A stretch of DNA of 64,000 bases from Streptomyces marianii (GTDB taxonomy: Bacteria; Actinomycetota; Actinomycetes; Streptomycetales; Streptomycetaceae), in the NCBI RefSeq assembly GCF_005795905.1, contig NZ_VAWE01000001.1:7119001-7183000 (forward strand). The letters are read 5' to 3'. The position numbers were made by a program, and so were the translations under genes. This document shows positions 55,257-63,661 of this stretch, in pieces (positions within the stretch are counted from its first letter, which is position 1; every line of letters begins with the position of its first letter). A model generated the notes under the pieces. That model did no database searches, was not told the origin of the DNA, and saw nothing but the letters and a program-made list of their open reading frames with translations.

Positions 55257-56951
55257 ATGACGTCCACGGTGCCCACCGCCGTCCCGCACACCGACGCGCA
55301 GCCGCCCATCACCATGTTCGGGCCGGACTTCCCGTACGCCTACGACGACTTCCTCGCGAACCCGGCGGGCCTGGGCCAGATACCCGCGACCGAGCACGGC
55401 ACCGAGATCGCGGTCATCGGCGGTGGTCTCTCCGGCATCGTCGCCGCGTACGAGCTGATGAAGATGGGCCTCAAGCCGGTCGTCTACGAGGCGGACCGGA
55501 TCGGCGGCCGGCTGCGCACGGTGGGCTTCGAGGGCTGCGACCCGTCGCTCACCGCCGAGATGGGCGCCATGCGCTTCCCGCCGTCCTCTACGGCGCTGCA
55601 GCACTACATCGACCTGGTGGGTCTGGAGACCAGGGCCTTCCCCAACCCGCTCGCCGAAGCCACCCCCTCCACCGTCGTCGACCTCAAGGGCGAGTCGCAC
55701 TACGCCGAGACCATCGACGACCTGCCGCAGGTGTACCGCGACGTGGCGCAGGCGTGGAACGCCTGCCTGGAGGAGGGCGCGGACTTCTCCGACATGAACC
55801 GCGCCATGCGCGAGCGCGACGTCCCGCGGATCCGCGAGATCTGGGCGAAGCTCGTCGAGAAGCTCGACAACCAGACCTTCTACGGCTTCCTCTGCGACTC
55901 CGAGGCCTTCAGGTCCTTCCGGCACCGCGAGATCTTCGGCCAGGTCGGGTTCGGCACCGGCGGCTGGGACACCGACTTCCCCAACTCCATCCTGGAGATC
56001 CTCCGCGTCGTCTACACCGAGGCCGACGACCACCACCGCGGCATCGTCGGCGGCTCCCAGCAGCTGCCGCTGCGGCTCTGGGAACGCGCGCCGGAGAAGA
56101 TCACGCACTGGGCGTACGGCACCTCGCTCGCCACGCTGCACGTGGACGGGGAGCCCCGGCCCGCCGTGACCCGGCTGCACCGCACCGCGGGCAACCGGAT
56201 CACCGTCACGGACGCCTCCGGCGACATCCGCACCTACCAGGCGGCCGTCTTCACCGCGCAGTCCTGGATGCTGCTCTCCAAGATCGCCTGCGACGACTCG
56301 CTGTTCCCCATCGACCACTGGACGGCGATGGAGCGCACGCACTACATGGAGTCGTCCAAGCTGTTCGTCCCGGTGGACCGGCCGTTCTGGCTGGACAAGG
56401 ACGAGCAGACCGGCCGTGACGTCATGTCGATGACGCTCACCGACCGGATGACGCGCGGCACCTACCTGCTGGACGACGGCCCGGACAAGCCCGCCGTCAT
56501 CTGCCTCTCGTACACGTGGTGCGACGACAGCCTCAAGTGGCTGCCGCTGTCCGCGAACGAGCGCATGGAGGTCATGCTCAAGTCGCTCGGCGAGATCTAC
56601 CCGAAGGTCGACATCCGCAAGCACATCATCGGCAACCCGGTGACCGTGTCCTGGGAGAACGAGCCCTACTTCATGGGCGCGTTCAAGGCCAACCTGCCGG
56701 GGCACTACCGCTACCAGCGGCGGCTGTTCACCCACTTCATGCAGGACCGGCTGCCCGACGACAAGCGCGGCATCTTCCTCGCCGGCGACGACATCTCGTG
56801 GACGGCCGGCTGGGCCGAGGGCGCGGTGCAGACGGCACTCAACGCCGTGTGGGGCGTGATGCACCACCTCGGTGGTGCCACCGATGCCACCAACCCGGGC
56901 CCGGGTGACGTCTTCGACGAGATCGCCCCGGTGGAACTCCCCGAGGACTGA
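55257..56951 (+). CDS. Flavin amine oxidase / L-amino-acid 2-monooxygenase (IaaM/DavB-like)
   Basis: The 564-residue FAD protein has the dinucleotide site IAVIGGGLSGIVAAYELMKMG (about residue 51), YEADRIGGRLRT, the GAMRFPPSS motif found in tryptophan and lysine 2-monooxygenases, and a C-terminal FAD contact (FLAGDDISWTAGWAEGAVQTALNAV). Its length fits IaaM/DavB, longer than simple amine oxidases. Such enzymes oxidatively decarboxylate an amino acid to an amide, which the adjacent amidase would hydrolyse. Substrate (Lys, Trp, Phe or Arg) cannot be told from sequence alone; the CAT-like permease favours a basic one. Confidence 0.85.
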   Translation: MTSTVPTAVPHTDAQPPITMFGPDFPYAYDDFLANPAGLGQIPATEHGTEIAVIGGGLSGIVAAYELMKMGLKPVVYEADRIGGRLRTVGFEGCDPSLTAEMGAMRFPPSSTALQHYIDLVGLETRAFPNPLAEATPSTVVDLKGESHYAETIDDLPQVYRDVAQAWNACLEEGADFSDMNRAMRERDVPRIREIWAKLVEKLDNQTFYGFLCDSEAFRSFRHREIFGQVGFGTGGWDTDFPNSILEILRVVYTEADDHHRGIVGGSQQLPLRLWERAPEKITHWAYGTSLATLHVDGEPRPAVTRLHRTAGNRITVTDASGDIRTYQAAVFTAQSWMLLSKIACDDSLFPIDHWTAMERTHYMESSKLFVPVDRPFWLDKDEQTGRDVMSMTLTDRMTRGTYLLDDGPDKPAVICLSYTWCDDSLKWLPLSANERMEVMLKSLGEIYPKVDIRKHIIGNPVTVSWENEPYFMGAFKANLPGHYRYQRRLFTHFMQDRLPDDKRGIFLAGDDISWTAGWAEGAVQTALNAVWGVMHHLGGATDATNPGPGDVFDEIAPVELPED

Positions 56952-56995
56952 CGCCCAGGACTGACGCCCAGGAGTGACGCCCAGGACTGACGCCC
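56946..56995 (+). repeat. 13-bp tandem repeats over the monooxygenase stop codon
   Basis: GACTGACGCCCAG is repeated nearly four times, beginning with the last codon and TGA. Slippage here would leave the protein unchanged because the first repeat already holds the stop. Confidence 0.9.
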
Positions 56996-56999
56996 CTCC

Positions 57000-57024
57000 C
57001 GGGACCCGCACGCCGCGGGTCCCG
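57000..57024 (+). terminator. Terminator of the amidase-monooxygenase operon
   Basis: CGGGACCCGC and GCGGGTCCCG pair over a 5-base loop, 48 bases after the stop. Confidence 0.7.
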
Positions 57025-57413
57025 GCGTGAACGAACCCCCGCCGCCGACCGCGATCCGGCCGGACCCGGGAGGTCACCTCAGCCGCCGCCGGCCGGACAC
57101 CCCGGCCGGCGGCCCCGTGTGCGCCGGGTCCGGCGCGGCGGGTCCCGCGCAGGCCGCCCGTGTTCGGGCCCCGCCGACAGGCGGCATACGACGGTATGAG
57201 ACGCGGCCGCTGCCGGGAGACGCCATGTCGCACTGCCGACTGCTGCCCGGTCCCGGCAGTGTGCTTCCGCGGTGATCGATGCGACGATGCTTCATCGGCG
57301 GGTTCGCCGCCTCGGCGGAGTCGCACTGAAGGCCCGGATCTCCCGGTTCCAGCGTCTTCGGGCCGGTTCCTCCCACCGCTTCCCTGACTCCCCCATCCCA
57401 GACAGGACACGGT
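57025..57413. other. Non-coding gap
   Basis: 389 bases with no recognisable gene on either strand. Open frames are short and arginine/proline-rich, the usual noise in high-GC DNA. A promoter for the next gene is likely near the 3' side but not clear. Confidence 0.5.
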
Positions 57414-57905
57414 ATGACCGAACCCCGGGCGAGGCGGTACCGGCACTGGGCCTCCCGCGCTCTCACCACTGTGTTCTTCGCAGTGCTCGCAGGTGTCGGA
57501 TTCCTGTGGACCGCACTGGGAGTCTCCGGGGGTGGAGCCGCCGTCGGCCTCATCGGTGTGCAGGGCAGCATCACCGTGACGGCCTGCGACACGCGTCAAG
57601 CCGCGAGAGGGGGCGACACCACCCACTGCCGGGGGACGTTCGTCTCGGCGGACGGTCGGATCACCGACAGACATGCCGAGACGGACCCCGCGGAAGCGCG
57701 CCCCGGGGACCAACTCAGGGTTCGCAGTGTGATCACCGGCGTGTATACCGTCGAGGACATGTCATCAGGGGCTCTGCACATCCTGGGAATCGTCGGGGGC
57801 GGGATCGCGAGCGCCGTCGGCTTCTACGGGATGTTTCGCGCGCCGGCGCTGAGCGAGGTGCGGGCCTCATGGCGGTCGTGGTCCCGCGTGCGCTCCGGAC
57901 GGTGA
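57414..57905 (+). CDS. Small membrane protein with two helices
   Basis: The 163-residue product has a basic N-terminus (RARRYRHWASR), a membrane helix (about residues 17-39, TTVFFAVLAGVGFLWTALGV), an extracytoplasmic loop of about 75 residues with two Cys (ACDTRQ, HCRGTF) that may form a disulfide, and a second helix (about residues 121-141, HILGIVGGGIASAVGFYGMF) before a basic tail. No family was recognised. The gene stands alone with an ATG start. Confidence 0.65.
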   Translation: MTEPRARRYRHWASRALTTVFFAVLAGVGFLWTALGVSGGGAAVGLIGVQGSITVTACDTRQAARGGDTTHCRGTFVSADGRITDRHAETDPAEARPGDQLRVRSVITGVYTVEDMSSGALHILGIVGGGIASAVGFYGMFRAPALSEVRASWRSWSRVRSGR

Positions 57906-58175
57906 GTTGCCGTCGGCCGGTGACGGCTGCGGCTGTTCCGGCGAGAGTGGTGCGCGGGGAGGACCGGTCGCGCGCGTCATCGAACGCCGCGAGCGTCACC
58001 GCGCCGTGGCACCGACGTACGACAGGCTTGCCGTCCGCTACGAGGCGACCGTGCGTCGTGGTGCGCCGTGAGCGCCCGCACCCGGCGCCTGGCAGCGCTG
58101 GTCGGAGAACAGGCCACAGCGCCGTCAACGCAGCCCGCAACTTCGCGGCCCGCCCTTTCGGCCGGGGCCGTGCCG

Positions 58176-58880
58176 TCAGCGCAGCGGGGTGAGGAGGCAG
58201 CGCCCGACCAGGCCGACCCCGGCGTCCAGCCGTTCGGTGAACTCCTCGGCCAGAGAGGGAAGTTCCCGAAGCCCCCACAGCAGGCGCGCCGCCGACCAGG
58301 CGCCGTCACGGGCCCGCTCCAGGCTCCATGAGCCGAGGAGATGGGTGAGCGGATCGGCGATCTCCAGCAGATCGGGACCGGGCATCAGATCCTCGCGGAT
58401 GCGCTCCTCCAGCATCGTGAGGATGTCGCCCACGCGGTCGAAGTCGGCTTCCAGGTCCGGGGGTCGGCAGCCGAGCGTACGGCAGGTGTCCACCACGGCC
58501 AGCGCGAGGTCGTGTCCGATGTGCGCATTGATCCCGGCCAGCGCGAACTGCAGCGGGCGTACGCCGGGATGACGCCGGAACTGGAACAGCGGCCGCCAGC
58601 AGGCCGGCGCCCGGCCGCCTGCGGCGACCGTGTCCGCGGCCGACAGATAGCGCTCGGCGAAGAGGACCTGCAACGTGACCGCGGACTCGCGGTCGGGGAA
58701 CCCGCCGTTGTCGATGCACCGGCCGAGTTGTTCCGTGACGGTCAGGTAGACGCGGTTGAAGACCGCGATCCCGTCGCCCGCGGGCCAGTCGGAGCGGAAC
58801 GCGCGCATCCGGTCCAGCACCGTGCTGATCGGGGCACGGCGCGCTCCGCCGCCGGCCGCGTACTGTGCGATCTTCGCCAT
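58176..58880 (-). CDS. DUF5995 family protein
   Basis: The 234-residue helical protein has the DUF5995 hallmark GINAHIGHDLALAVVDTC (about residues 117-135) with conserved His residues, plus AVFNRVYLTVTEQL and FAERYL. Function is unknown; the His/Asn pattern recalls metal-binding helical bundles. The ATG start is clear. It is divergent from the GH6 gene, with a 107-base shared promoter region. The 270 bases downstream (57906-58175) show no gene. Confidence 0.8.
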   Translation of the reverse strand: MAKIAQYAAGGGARRAPISTVLDRMRAFRSDWPAGDGIAVFNRVYLTVTEQLGRCIDNGGFPDRESAVTLQVLFAERYLSAADTVAAGGRAPACWRPLFQFRRHPGVRPLQFALAGINAHIGHDLALAVVDTCRTLGCRPPDLEADFDRVGDILTMLEERIREDLMPGPDLLEIADPLTHLLGSWSLERARDGAWSAARLLWGLRELPSLAEEFTERLDAGVGLVGRCLLTPLR

Positions 58881-58987
58881 GGGGGCAGCGTCCCAGCCTT
58901 AGGCTCGGACACGCGCCGCCCGGCCGCAGACGTCCCCGGAACGGGGGAACGTCACGGCCGCGGCGGCCTGGGGAGGGAGCACAGCAC

Positions 58988-60184
58988 ATGTCAGGCGTAC
59001 CCGATCGGCGCCGGGCGGAACGGCGGGACCGGCGTCTTGCGGTCGGCCGGGGCGTCATGGCCGCGGCGGCCTCCGCGGTGGTGGCCCTGGGCACCGTCGC
59101 CGGACTGATGTCCACCGCGGCGGGCCGTGGCGGCGAGGACGGTACGGCACGGCCCGAGGCGAGGAGTGCGCCCGTGACGGTACCGCTGCCCGCACGCCCG
59201 AGCCGTACGCCGTCCGCGCCCGAGGCGTCCCCGGCGCCCTCGCCCTCGCCCGCGGCCCCGGCCGTGTCCGCCACCTCGTCCCCGAAGAGCCGCCCGGCCG
59301 GCGGCACCGGGACGCCCGCGGCCGCCGGCCGGCTCTACCGCCATCCGCAGTCCCAGGTCCTGGACTGGGTGCGGGAGCACCGTGACGATCCCCGCAGGCC
59401 GCTGATCGAGTCGCGCATCGCCGCGCACCCCGCCGCGGTCTGGTTCCCCGAGCACGACCCCGGTCGGATCACGGGCCGGGTGCGGGCGGTGACCTCGGGT
59501 GCGGCCGCTTCGGGCCGTGTGCCGGTGCTGGTGCCGTACGCAATCCCGGACCGGGACTGCGGCGGCGCGTCCCGGGGCGGCGCGCCCGATCTCGCCGCGT
59601 ACGACGCCTGGATACGGCAGTTCGCCGCCGGCCTCGGCGACGGACCGGTCATCGTCGTCCTGGAACCCGACTCCATCGCCCTCGCCGACTGCCTCGCGGA
59701 CGACCGCCGGGCGGCCCGCTACGCCTCGCTCGCCCGGGCGGCGCGCACCCTGAAGGCCGCCAACCCCCGGGCGAGGGTGTACTTCGACGGAGGCCACTCC
59801 GGCTGGCACCCGGCCGCTGAGCAGGCCGCCGAGCTGCGTGCCGCGGGCGCCGCCACCAGCGGCGACGGCATCTTCACCAATGTCTCCAACTTCCACGGCA
59901 CCGACGAGGAGGCGCGGTACGCACGCCGGGTACTGTCCTCCCTCGGCGGGCCCCCGGGTCTGGGCGCCGTCATCGACACCAGCCGCAACGGCAACGGCGC
60001 GCCGCAGCAGGGCGCCTGGTGCGATCCCGCCGGCCGCGCCCTCGGCCGGACCCCGACCACCGGGACGGGGGAGGCCCGCATCGACGCCTATCTGTGGGTG
60101 AAGCTGCCCGGGGAGTCGGACGGGTGCCGGGGCGCGGCGGGCACCTTCGCCCCGGACTACGCCTACGACCTGGCGACCGGCTGA
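58988..60184 (+). CDS. Glycoside hydrolase family 6 enzyme (endoglucanase/cellobiohydrolase type)
   Basis: The 398-residue product has an N-terminal membrane segment (about residues 24-46, basic RRDRR before it), a Pro/Ser/Ala linker (about residues 70-110) and a GH6 domain. GH6 signatures are VLVPYAIPDRDCGGASRGG, VIVVLEPDSIALADC (catalytic Asp region), YFDGGHSGWHPA and LWVKLPGESDG. It lacks an obvious carbohydrate-binding module. The N-terminus may be a signal peptide or an anchor. ATG 58988 has GGAGGGAG upstream. Confidence 0.9.
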   Translation: MSGVPDRRRAERRDRRLAVGRGVMAAAASAVVALGTVAGLMSTAAGRGGEDGTARPEARSAPVTVPLPARPSRTPSAPEASPAPSPSPAAPAVSATSSPKSRPAGGTGTPAAAGRLYRHPQSQVLDWVREHRDDPRRPLIESRIAAHPAAVWFPEHDPGRITGRVRAVTSGAAASGRVPVLVPYAIPDRDCGGASRGGAPDLAAYDAWIRQFAAGLGDGPVIVVLEPDSIALADCLADDRRAARYASLARAARTLKAANPRARVYFDGGHSGWHPAAEQAAELRAAGAATSGDGIFTNVSNFHGTDEEARYARRVLSSLGGPPGLGAVIDTSRNGNGAPQQGAWCDPAGRALGRTPTTGTGEARIDAYLWVKLPGESDGCRGAAGTFAPDYAYDLATG

Positions 60185-60260
60185 CCGCCGCCGTCACCCT
60201 CGTCGTACGTGGAGGTGCCCGCGTCCGGCAGCGGTTCCTGCGGCTCCTGTTGCTTCATGT

Positions 60261-60300
60261 GGGCGAGGGCGAGGGCGAGGGCGAGGGCGAGGGCGAGGGC
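60261..60300. repeat. GGGCGA hexamer repeat
   Basis: Six full GGGCGA units and a partial one. The block replaces the expected end of the NCS2 permease relic on the minus strand, where it would encode Ser-Pro repeats. Confidence 0.9.
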
Positions 60301-60660
60301 ACGCAGCACGTGGTGGCGGCCGTCACGCCGACGGTGCGGAGGGCGATGCCGCCCAGTTCGAAGTTCACGGTGAACTCCGGGCTGACGGCGCCCACCCCGA
60401 TGATGAGGCCCGCAGCGGCCGGGACGAGGTTCAGCGGATTGCGCGGGTCCACCTCGGCGTTGATCCAGATCTGGGCGCCGAGCAGGCCGATCGTTCCGTA
60501 CCGGGACGACCGTGATGCCGCCGGCGCACCGCCCGGATCGCGGCGACGACCGCGCCGCACTTCGGGCGGAGCCCGGGCGGGAGCGCGAGGCACGCGGCGG
60601 TCCGGCAGGCGGCCGTCGAGCACACCCGGGTGGCGGCCGTCTCGCCGACGGCGGCGCAAC
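60300..60660 (-). pseudogene. 3' relic of a uracil-xanthine (NCS2) permease
   Basis: The minus strand reads YGTIGLLGAQIWINAEVDPR, NPLNLVPAAAGLIIGVGAVS and FELGGIALRTVG, which is the closing part of UraA-type permeases. Upstream, LRPKCGAVVAAI and VGETAATRV fit the same family but lie in other frames, so at least two shifts are present. The real C-terminus is replaced by the hexamer repeat. Only about 110 codons remain. Confidence 0.55.
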
Positions 60661-60667
60661 CCCCGCG

Positions 60668-61900
60668 CTACGCCCGGAGATCCGGTGCCGGAGCGGGAGC
60701 CTGAGCGCCGGATGCCCCCGGCGCGGTGGGCGCCGGCCCCCGGGCGCTGCCCCGCAGCACTCCCGCCCCCGGCACCAGCCCGAAGGCGAGCACCGTCACC
60801 AGCCCGAACGACACGACCAGCGAGGTCAGATCGGCGATCCCGCCGATCGCCGAGGGAGCGATCAGGCCGGACGTGTATGTGATCGTCGCCACCCCCGCGA
60901 TCGACTGGCTCGGGTTCGTCCCGCTGCGCCCCGCCGCCGCGAACGCCAGCGGCACCACCACGGCGATACCGAGCCCGATGCAGCCGAACCCGGCCATCGC
61001 GGCCGCCGGATGGGGCGCCAGAACCACCAGTACGCCTCCGGCGGTCGCGAGTACGCCGCCGGCGCGGACCGTGCGGACCGGGCCGAACCGGTCCACGACC
61101 CGGTCGCCGGCCAGCCGCGCCACCGCCATGGTCAGGGCGAACGCCGTCGTGGACGCGGCGGCGAGCCCGGCCGAGGTGCCCAGCACGTCCCTCAGGTAGA
61201 CCGCCGACCAGTCCAGGCTCGCGCCCTCGGCGAACACCCCGCAGAAGCCGATCGCGCCGATGACCACCGCGGACTTCGGCGGCAGTGCGAACCGAGGGGG
61301 CGGCTCCTCGTCGGCGGAGCCGCGCAGGTCGAGCACACCCTGACAGGCCAGCAGACCGACCACCGTCAGGGCGGCGGACGCGAGCAGATGATGGAGCCGT
61401 GCGTCGCTGCCGAGATGCGCGGCCACCGTGCCCGCGGCGGAGCCGAGGAGTGCGCCCACGCTCCACATGCCGTGCAGCCCGGACATGATCGAGCGGTCGA
61501 GACGGTTCTCGACCTCGACCCCGAGGGCGTTCATGGCGACGTCGGACATCCCCGCGGCGGCGCCGTACACGAACAGCGTGGCGCACAGGGCGTACACGTG
61601 GGGGGACAGTGCCGGGAGTGCCAGGGACAGCGTCCAGAGCGCGAGCAGCCCGCGCAGCGCGGTGCGTGCCCCGTAGCGATGGCTGACGGCGCCCGCGAGC
61701 GGCATCGCGAGGGACGCGCCGATGGCGGGGAAGGCGAGTGCGAGGCCCAGTTGTCCCGCGCTGACGCCCGCGTGGTCCTGGATCCACGGGATGCGGGTGG
61801 CGAAGCTGCCGGTCACGGCACCGTGCACACAGAACACGGCGGCCACGGCGTAGCGCGCCCTGGTCAGCCGTCGCTTGTCGTAGGCCACCTGTGTCGGCAT
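60668..61900 (-). CDS. MFS transporter (YbjJ-like)
   Basis: The 410-residue protein has 12 predicted helices of the major facilitator family (GSFATRIPWIQDHAGVSAGQLGLALAFPAIGASLAMPLAG, a typical first-to-second helix region; GMSDVAMNALGVEVENRL in the middle). The second half has CGVFAEGASLDWSAVYLRDVLG, often seen in sugar-type exporters. ATG at 61900. It is divergent from a ROK regulator, with a 21-base inverted repeat between them, so substrate is probably a sugar or derivative. Confidence 0.88.
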   Translation of the reverse strand: MPTQVAYDKRRLTRARYAVAAVFCVHGAVTGSFATRIPWIQDHAGVSAGQLGLALAFPAIGASLAMPLAGAVSHRYGARTALRGLLALWTLSLALPALSPHVYALCATLFVYGAAAGMSDVAMNALGVEVENRLDRSIMSGLHGMWSVGALLGSAAGTVAAHLGSDARLHHLLASAALTVVGLLACQGVLDLRGSADEEPPPRFALPPKSAVVIGAIGFCGVFAEGASLDWSAVYLRDVLGTSAGLAAASTTAFALTMAVARLAGDRVVDRFGPVRTVRAGGVLATAGGVLVVLAPHPAAAMAGFGCIGLGIAVVVPLAFAAAGRSGTNPSQSIAGVATITYTSGLIAPSAIGGIADLTSLVVSFGLVTVLAFGLVPGAGVLRGSARGPAPTAPGASGAQAPAPAPDLRA

Positions 61901-61940
61901 CGGCGTCGTCCTCCCCGGTAGTCGTGGTCTGCGCGTAAAC

Positions 61941-61961
61941 TATCAGGAACCCTGCCTGATA
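61941..61961. promoter_or_regulatory. Operator between MFS and ROK genes
   Basis: TATCAGG and CCTGATA form a perfect 7-base inverted repeat spaced by seven bases. TAAACT at 61936-61941 overlaps its left edge and could be a -10. Binding by the ROK protein is inferred from position. Confidence 0.65.
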
Positions 61962-62000
61962 AATACCCGGCAGTGAGGCAGCATCTGGAAGGATTCCGGT

Positions 62001-63167
62001 ATGCCCGCATCCCCGAGCACCGCCCGGGCCATCAACGACCGGCTCGCGCTGCGACTGCTGCAGCAGGAGGGCCCGTTGACGGCAGGCCAGCTGAAGACGC
62101 TCACCGGACTCTCCCGGCCCTCCGTCGCGGACCTGGTGGAACGGCTCCAGGTGTCGGGGCTGATCCGGGTCGTGGGAGAGGCCGGCGAGAAGCGCCGCGG
62201 GCCCAACGCCCGGCTGTACGGGATCGTCGCCGACCGCGCCCATCTCGCGGCCCTCGACGTCCGCACCCAGGGCCTCTCCGTCGTGGTCGCCGACCTGGTG
62301 GGCGCCACACTCGCCGAGGCGACGCTGCCCATCGGCAGCGACACGGGCACGGATCCGGCCGTCGAGCGGGCCGTGGCCCTGCTGGAGAGCACGGCCCAGG
62401 AGGCCGGTGTCCGGCGTCTGCACAGCGTCGGCATCGGCGCGCCGGGGCTGATCGACCCGGTCACGGGGGAGCTGCGGAACTCCACCAAGCTGCCCGCCTG
62501 GCATCGCAGACTCGTCGCCGCCCTCCAGCAACGGCTCCCGGCGACCGTGCTCGTGGAGAACGAGACCAATCTCGCCGCCGTCGCCGAACAGCGCCTCGGG
62601 TCCGCCCGCGGCCTGGACGACTTCGTCCTGCTCTGGCTCGGCCAGGGAGTCGGCGCGGCCGTCGTCCTCGGCGGCGCGTTGCGGCGGGGCGCGTCGGGCG
62701 GCGCGGGGGAGATCGGCTTCCTGCCGGTGCCCGGCACCGGCGGGCTCCCGTCCGCGACGGGCTGCGACGCCGGTTTCCACGCGCTGGCGGGCGCGGCCGC
62801 AGTCCGGGAACTCGCCGTGCACCACGGCATCGACGCGGAAGCCGAGGAGGCGGTACGGGCCGCGGCGGCGGGGAAGTGCCCCGGCGGGCGCGGCGAAGCC
62901 TTCCTCGACGCGCTCGCCGGGCAGCTCGCGGTGGGGGCCGCCGCGGTCGCCGCCGTGCTCGACCCCGGCTGTGTGGTCCTCGGCGGGGAGATCGGGTACG
63001 CCGGCGGCGCGGCCCTCGCCGGACGGGTGGAGGCACGCCTGGCGGCCCTGTCGCCGCTGCCCACGGGCGTGCGGCCGACGGAGCTGGGCGGTGAGGCCGT
63101 GCTGCGGGGCGCCCTGCTCGCGGCCCGGGACGCGGCCCAGGCGGAGCTCTTCGCGCCGGCGCCCTGA
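62001..63167 (+). CDS. ROK-family transcriptional regulator
   Basis: The 388-residue protein has an N-terminal winged HTH (LALRLLQQEGPLTAGQLKTLTGLSRPSVADLVERLQVSGLI) and a ROK sugar kinase-like domain (GIGAPGLIDPVTG, VLVENETNLAAVAEQRLGSARG, GQGVGAAVVLGGALRRGASGGAGEIGFLPV). The zinc-binding ROK motif (CxCGxxGC) is degenerate here: GCDAGF is all that is seen after GFLPVPGTGGLPSA. It likely represses the divergent MFS gene. ATG with GGAAGG upstream. Confidence 0.9.
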   Translation: MPASPSTARAINDRLALRLLQQEGPLTAGQLKTLTGLSRPSVADLVERLQVSGLIRVVGEAGEKRRGPNARLYGIVADRAHLAALDVRTQGLSVVVADLVGATLAEATLPIGSDTGTDPAVERAVALLESTAQEAGVRRLHSVGIGAPGLIDPVTGELRNSTKLPAWHRRLVAALQQRLPATVLVENETNLAAVAEQRLGSARGLDDFVLLWLGQGVGAAVVLGGALRRGASGGAGEIGFLPVPGTGGLPSATGCDAGFHALAGAAAVRELAVHHGIDAEAEEAVRAAAAGKCPGGRGEAFLDALAGQLAVGAAAVAAVLDPGCVVLGGEIGYAGGAALAGRVEARLAALSPLPTGVRPTELGGEAVLRGALLAARDAAQAELFAPAP

Positions 63168-63244
63168 GGGTTCGCCTTGCCGCGGGTGTCCGTTGCGCCG
63201 TTGCCCCGGTGGGGTACGTGCCGGCCGCGGGGCGCATCAAGGGG

Positions 63245-63277
63245 ACTGGACCAGTGCGTTCAATAGGTCTGGACCAT
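63245..63277. promoter_or_regulatory. DasR-type (dre-like) sites
   Basis: ATAGGTCTGGACCAT carries the core GGTCTNGACC of the GlcNAc-responsive DasR site. Eleven bases upstream ACTGGACCAGT (63245-63255) is a related palindrome. They lie in the 494-base ROK-ribD gap, which has no sugar gene. Confidence 0.45.
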
Positions 63278-63369
63278 CCCGGGTCGGTGGGCTCCTGTGA
63301 GCCAGCACACAGAGAATCGCCCGTATGGCCCGCCGGTGCTCGTGGCACACTGGGCCTGTATCAGCAGCA

Positions 63370-63496
63370 GCGCACTCCGGGGTCGGTGCAATTCCGAACC
63401 GGCGGTTACAGTCCGCGACCCGTCCGCAGCCAGCGGTCGGTTGACCAGGTGAAATTCCTGGACCGACGGTGAAAGTCCGGATGGGAGGCAGTGCGC
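63370..63496 (+). ncRNA. FMN riboswitch (RFN element)
   Basis: The RFN core is clear: P1 arms GCGCAC (63370-63375) and GTGCGC (63491-63496), then GGTGCAATTCCGAACCGGCG, GGTTACAGTCCGCGACCC, the GACCAGGTGAAATTCCTGG arm, GACGGTGAAAGTCCGGATGG and GAGGCAGTGCGC. It controls the riboflavin operon beginning with ribD 165 bases downstream. FMN binding should lower ribD expression. Confidence 0.96.
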
Positions 63497-63536
63497 GGCG
63501 GGCGGCCCTGGCGGTCCGCCGGCCGTAGCGGCTGAT

Positions 63537-63562
63537 CGTCCTCGAAGGACACGCCGAGGACG
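63537..63562 (+). terminator. Hairpin in the ribD leader
   Basis: CGTCCTCG and CGAGGACG pair over a 10-base loop between the riboswitch and the ribD ribosome-binding site. It may be part of the expression platform. Confidence 0.4.
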
Positions 63563-63661
63563 GTCGCAACCGCTGACGCCGGCGTTTCCCGAGGTGCCGC
63601 GCCGCTTCTCTGTCGACATCGACAGCCCCGGAGTCCGTGCCCGAAGAGGCAGGAGGACCCG

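Noticed and set aside
60431..62825. Minus-strand 856-codon frame spanning the MFS and ROK genes.
   Set aside because: Only its last part resembles a real protein (the permease relic); the rest is antisense or out of frame with strong genes.
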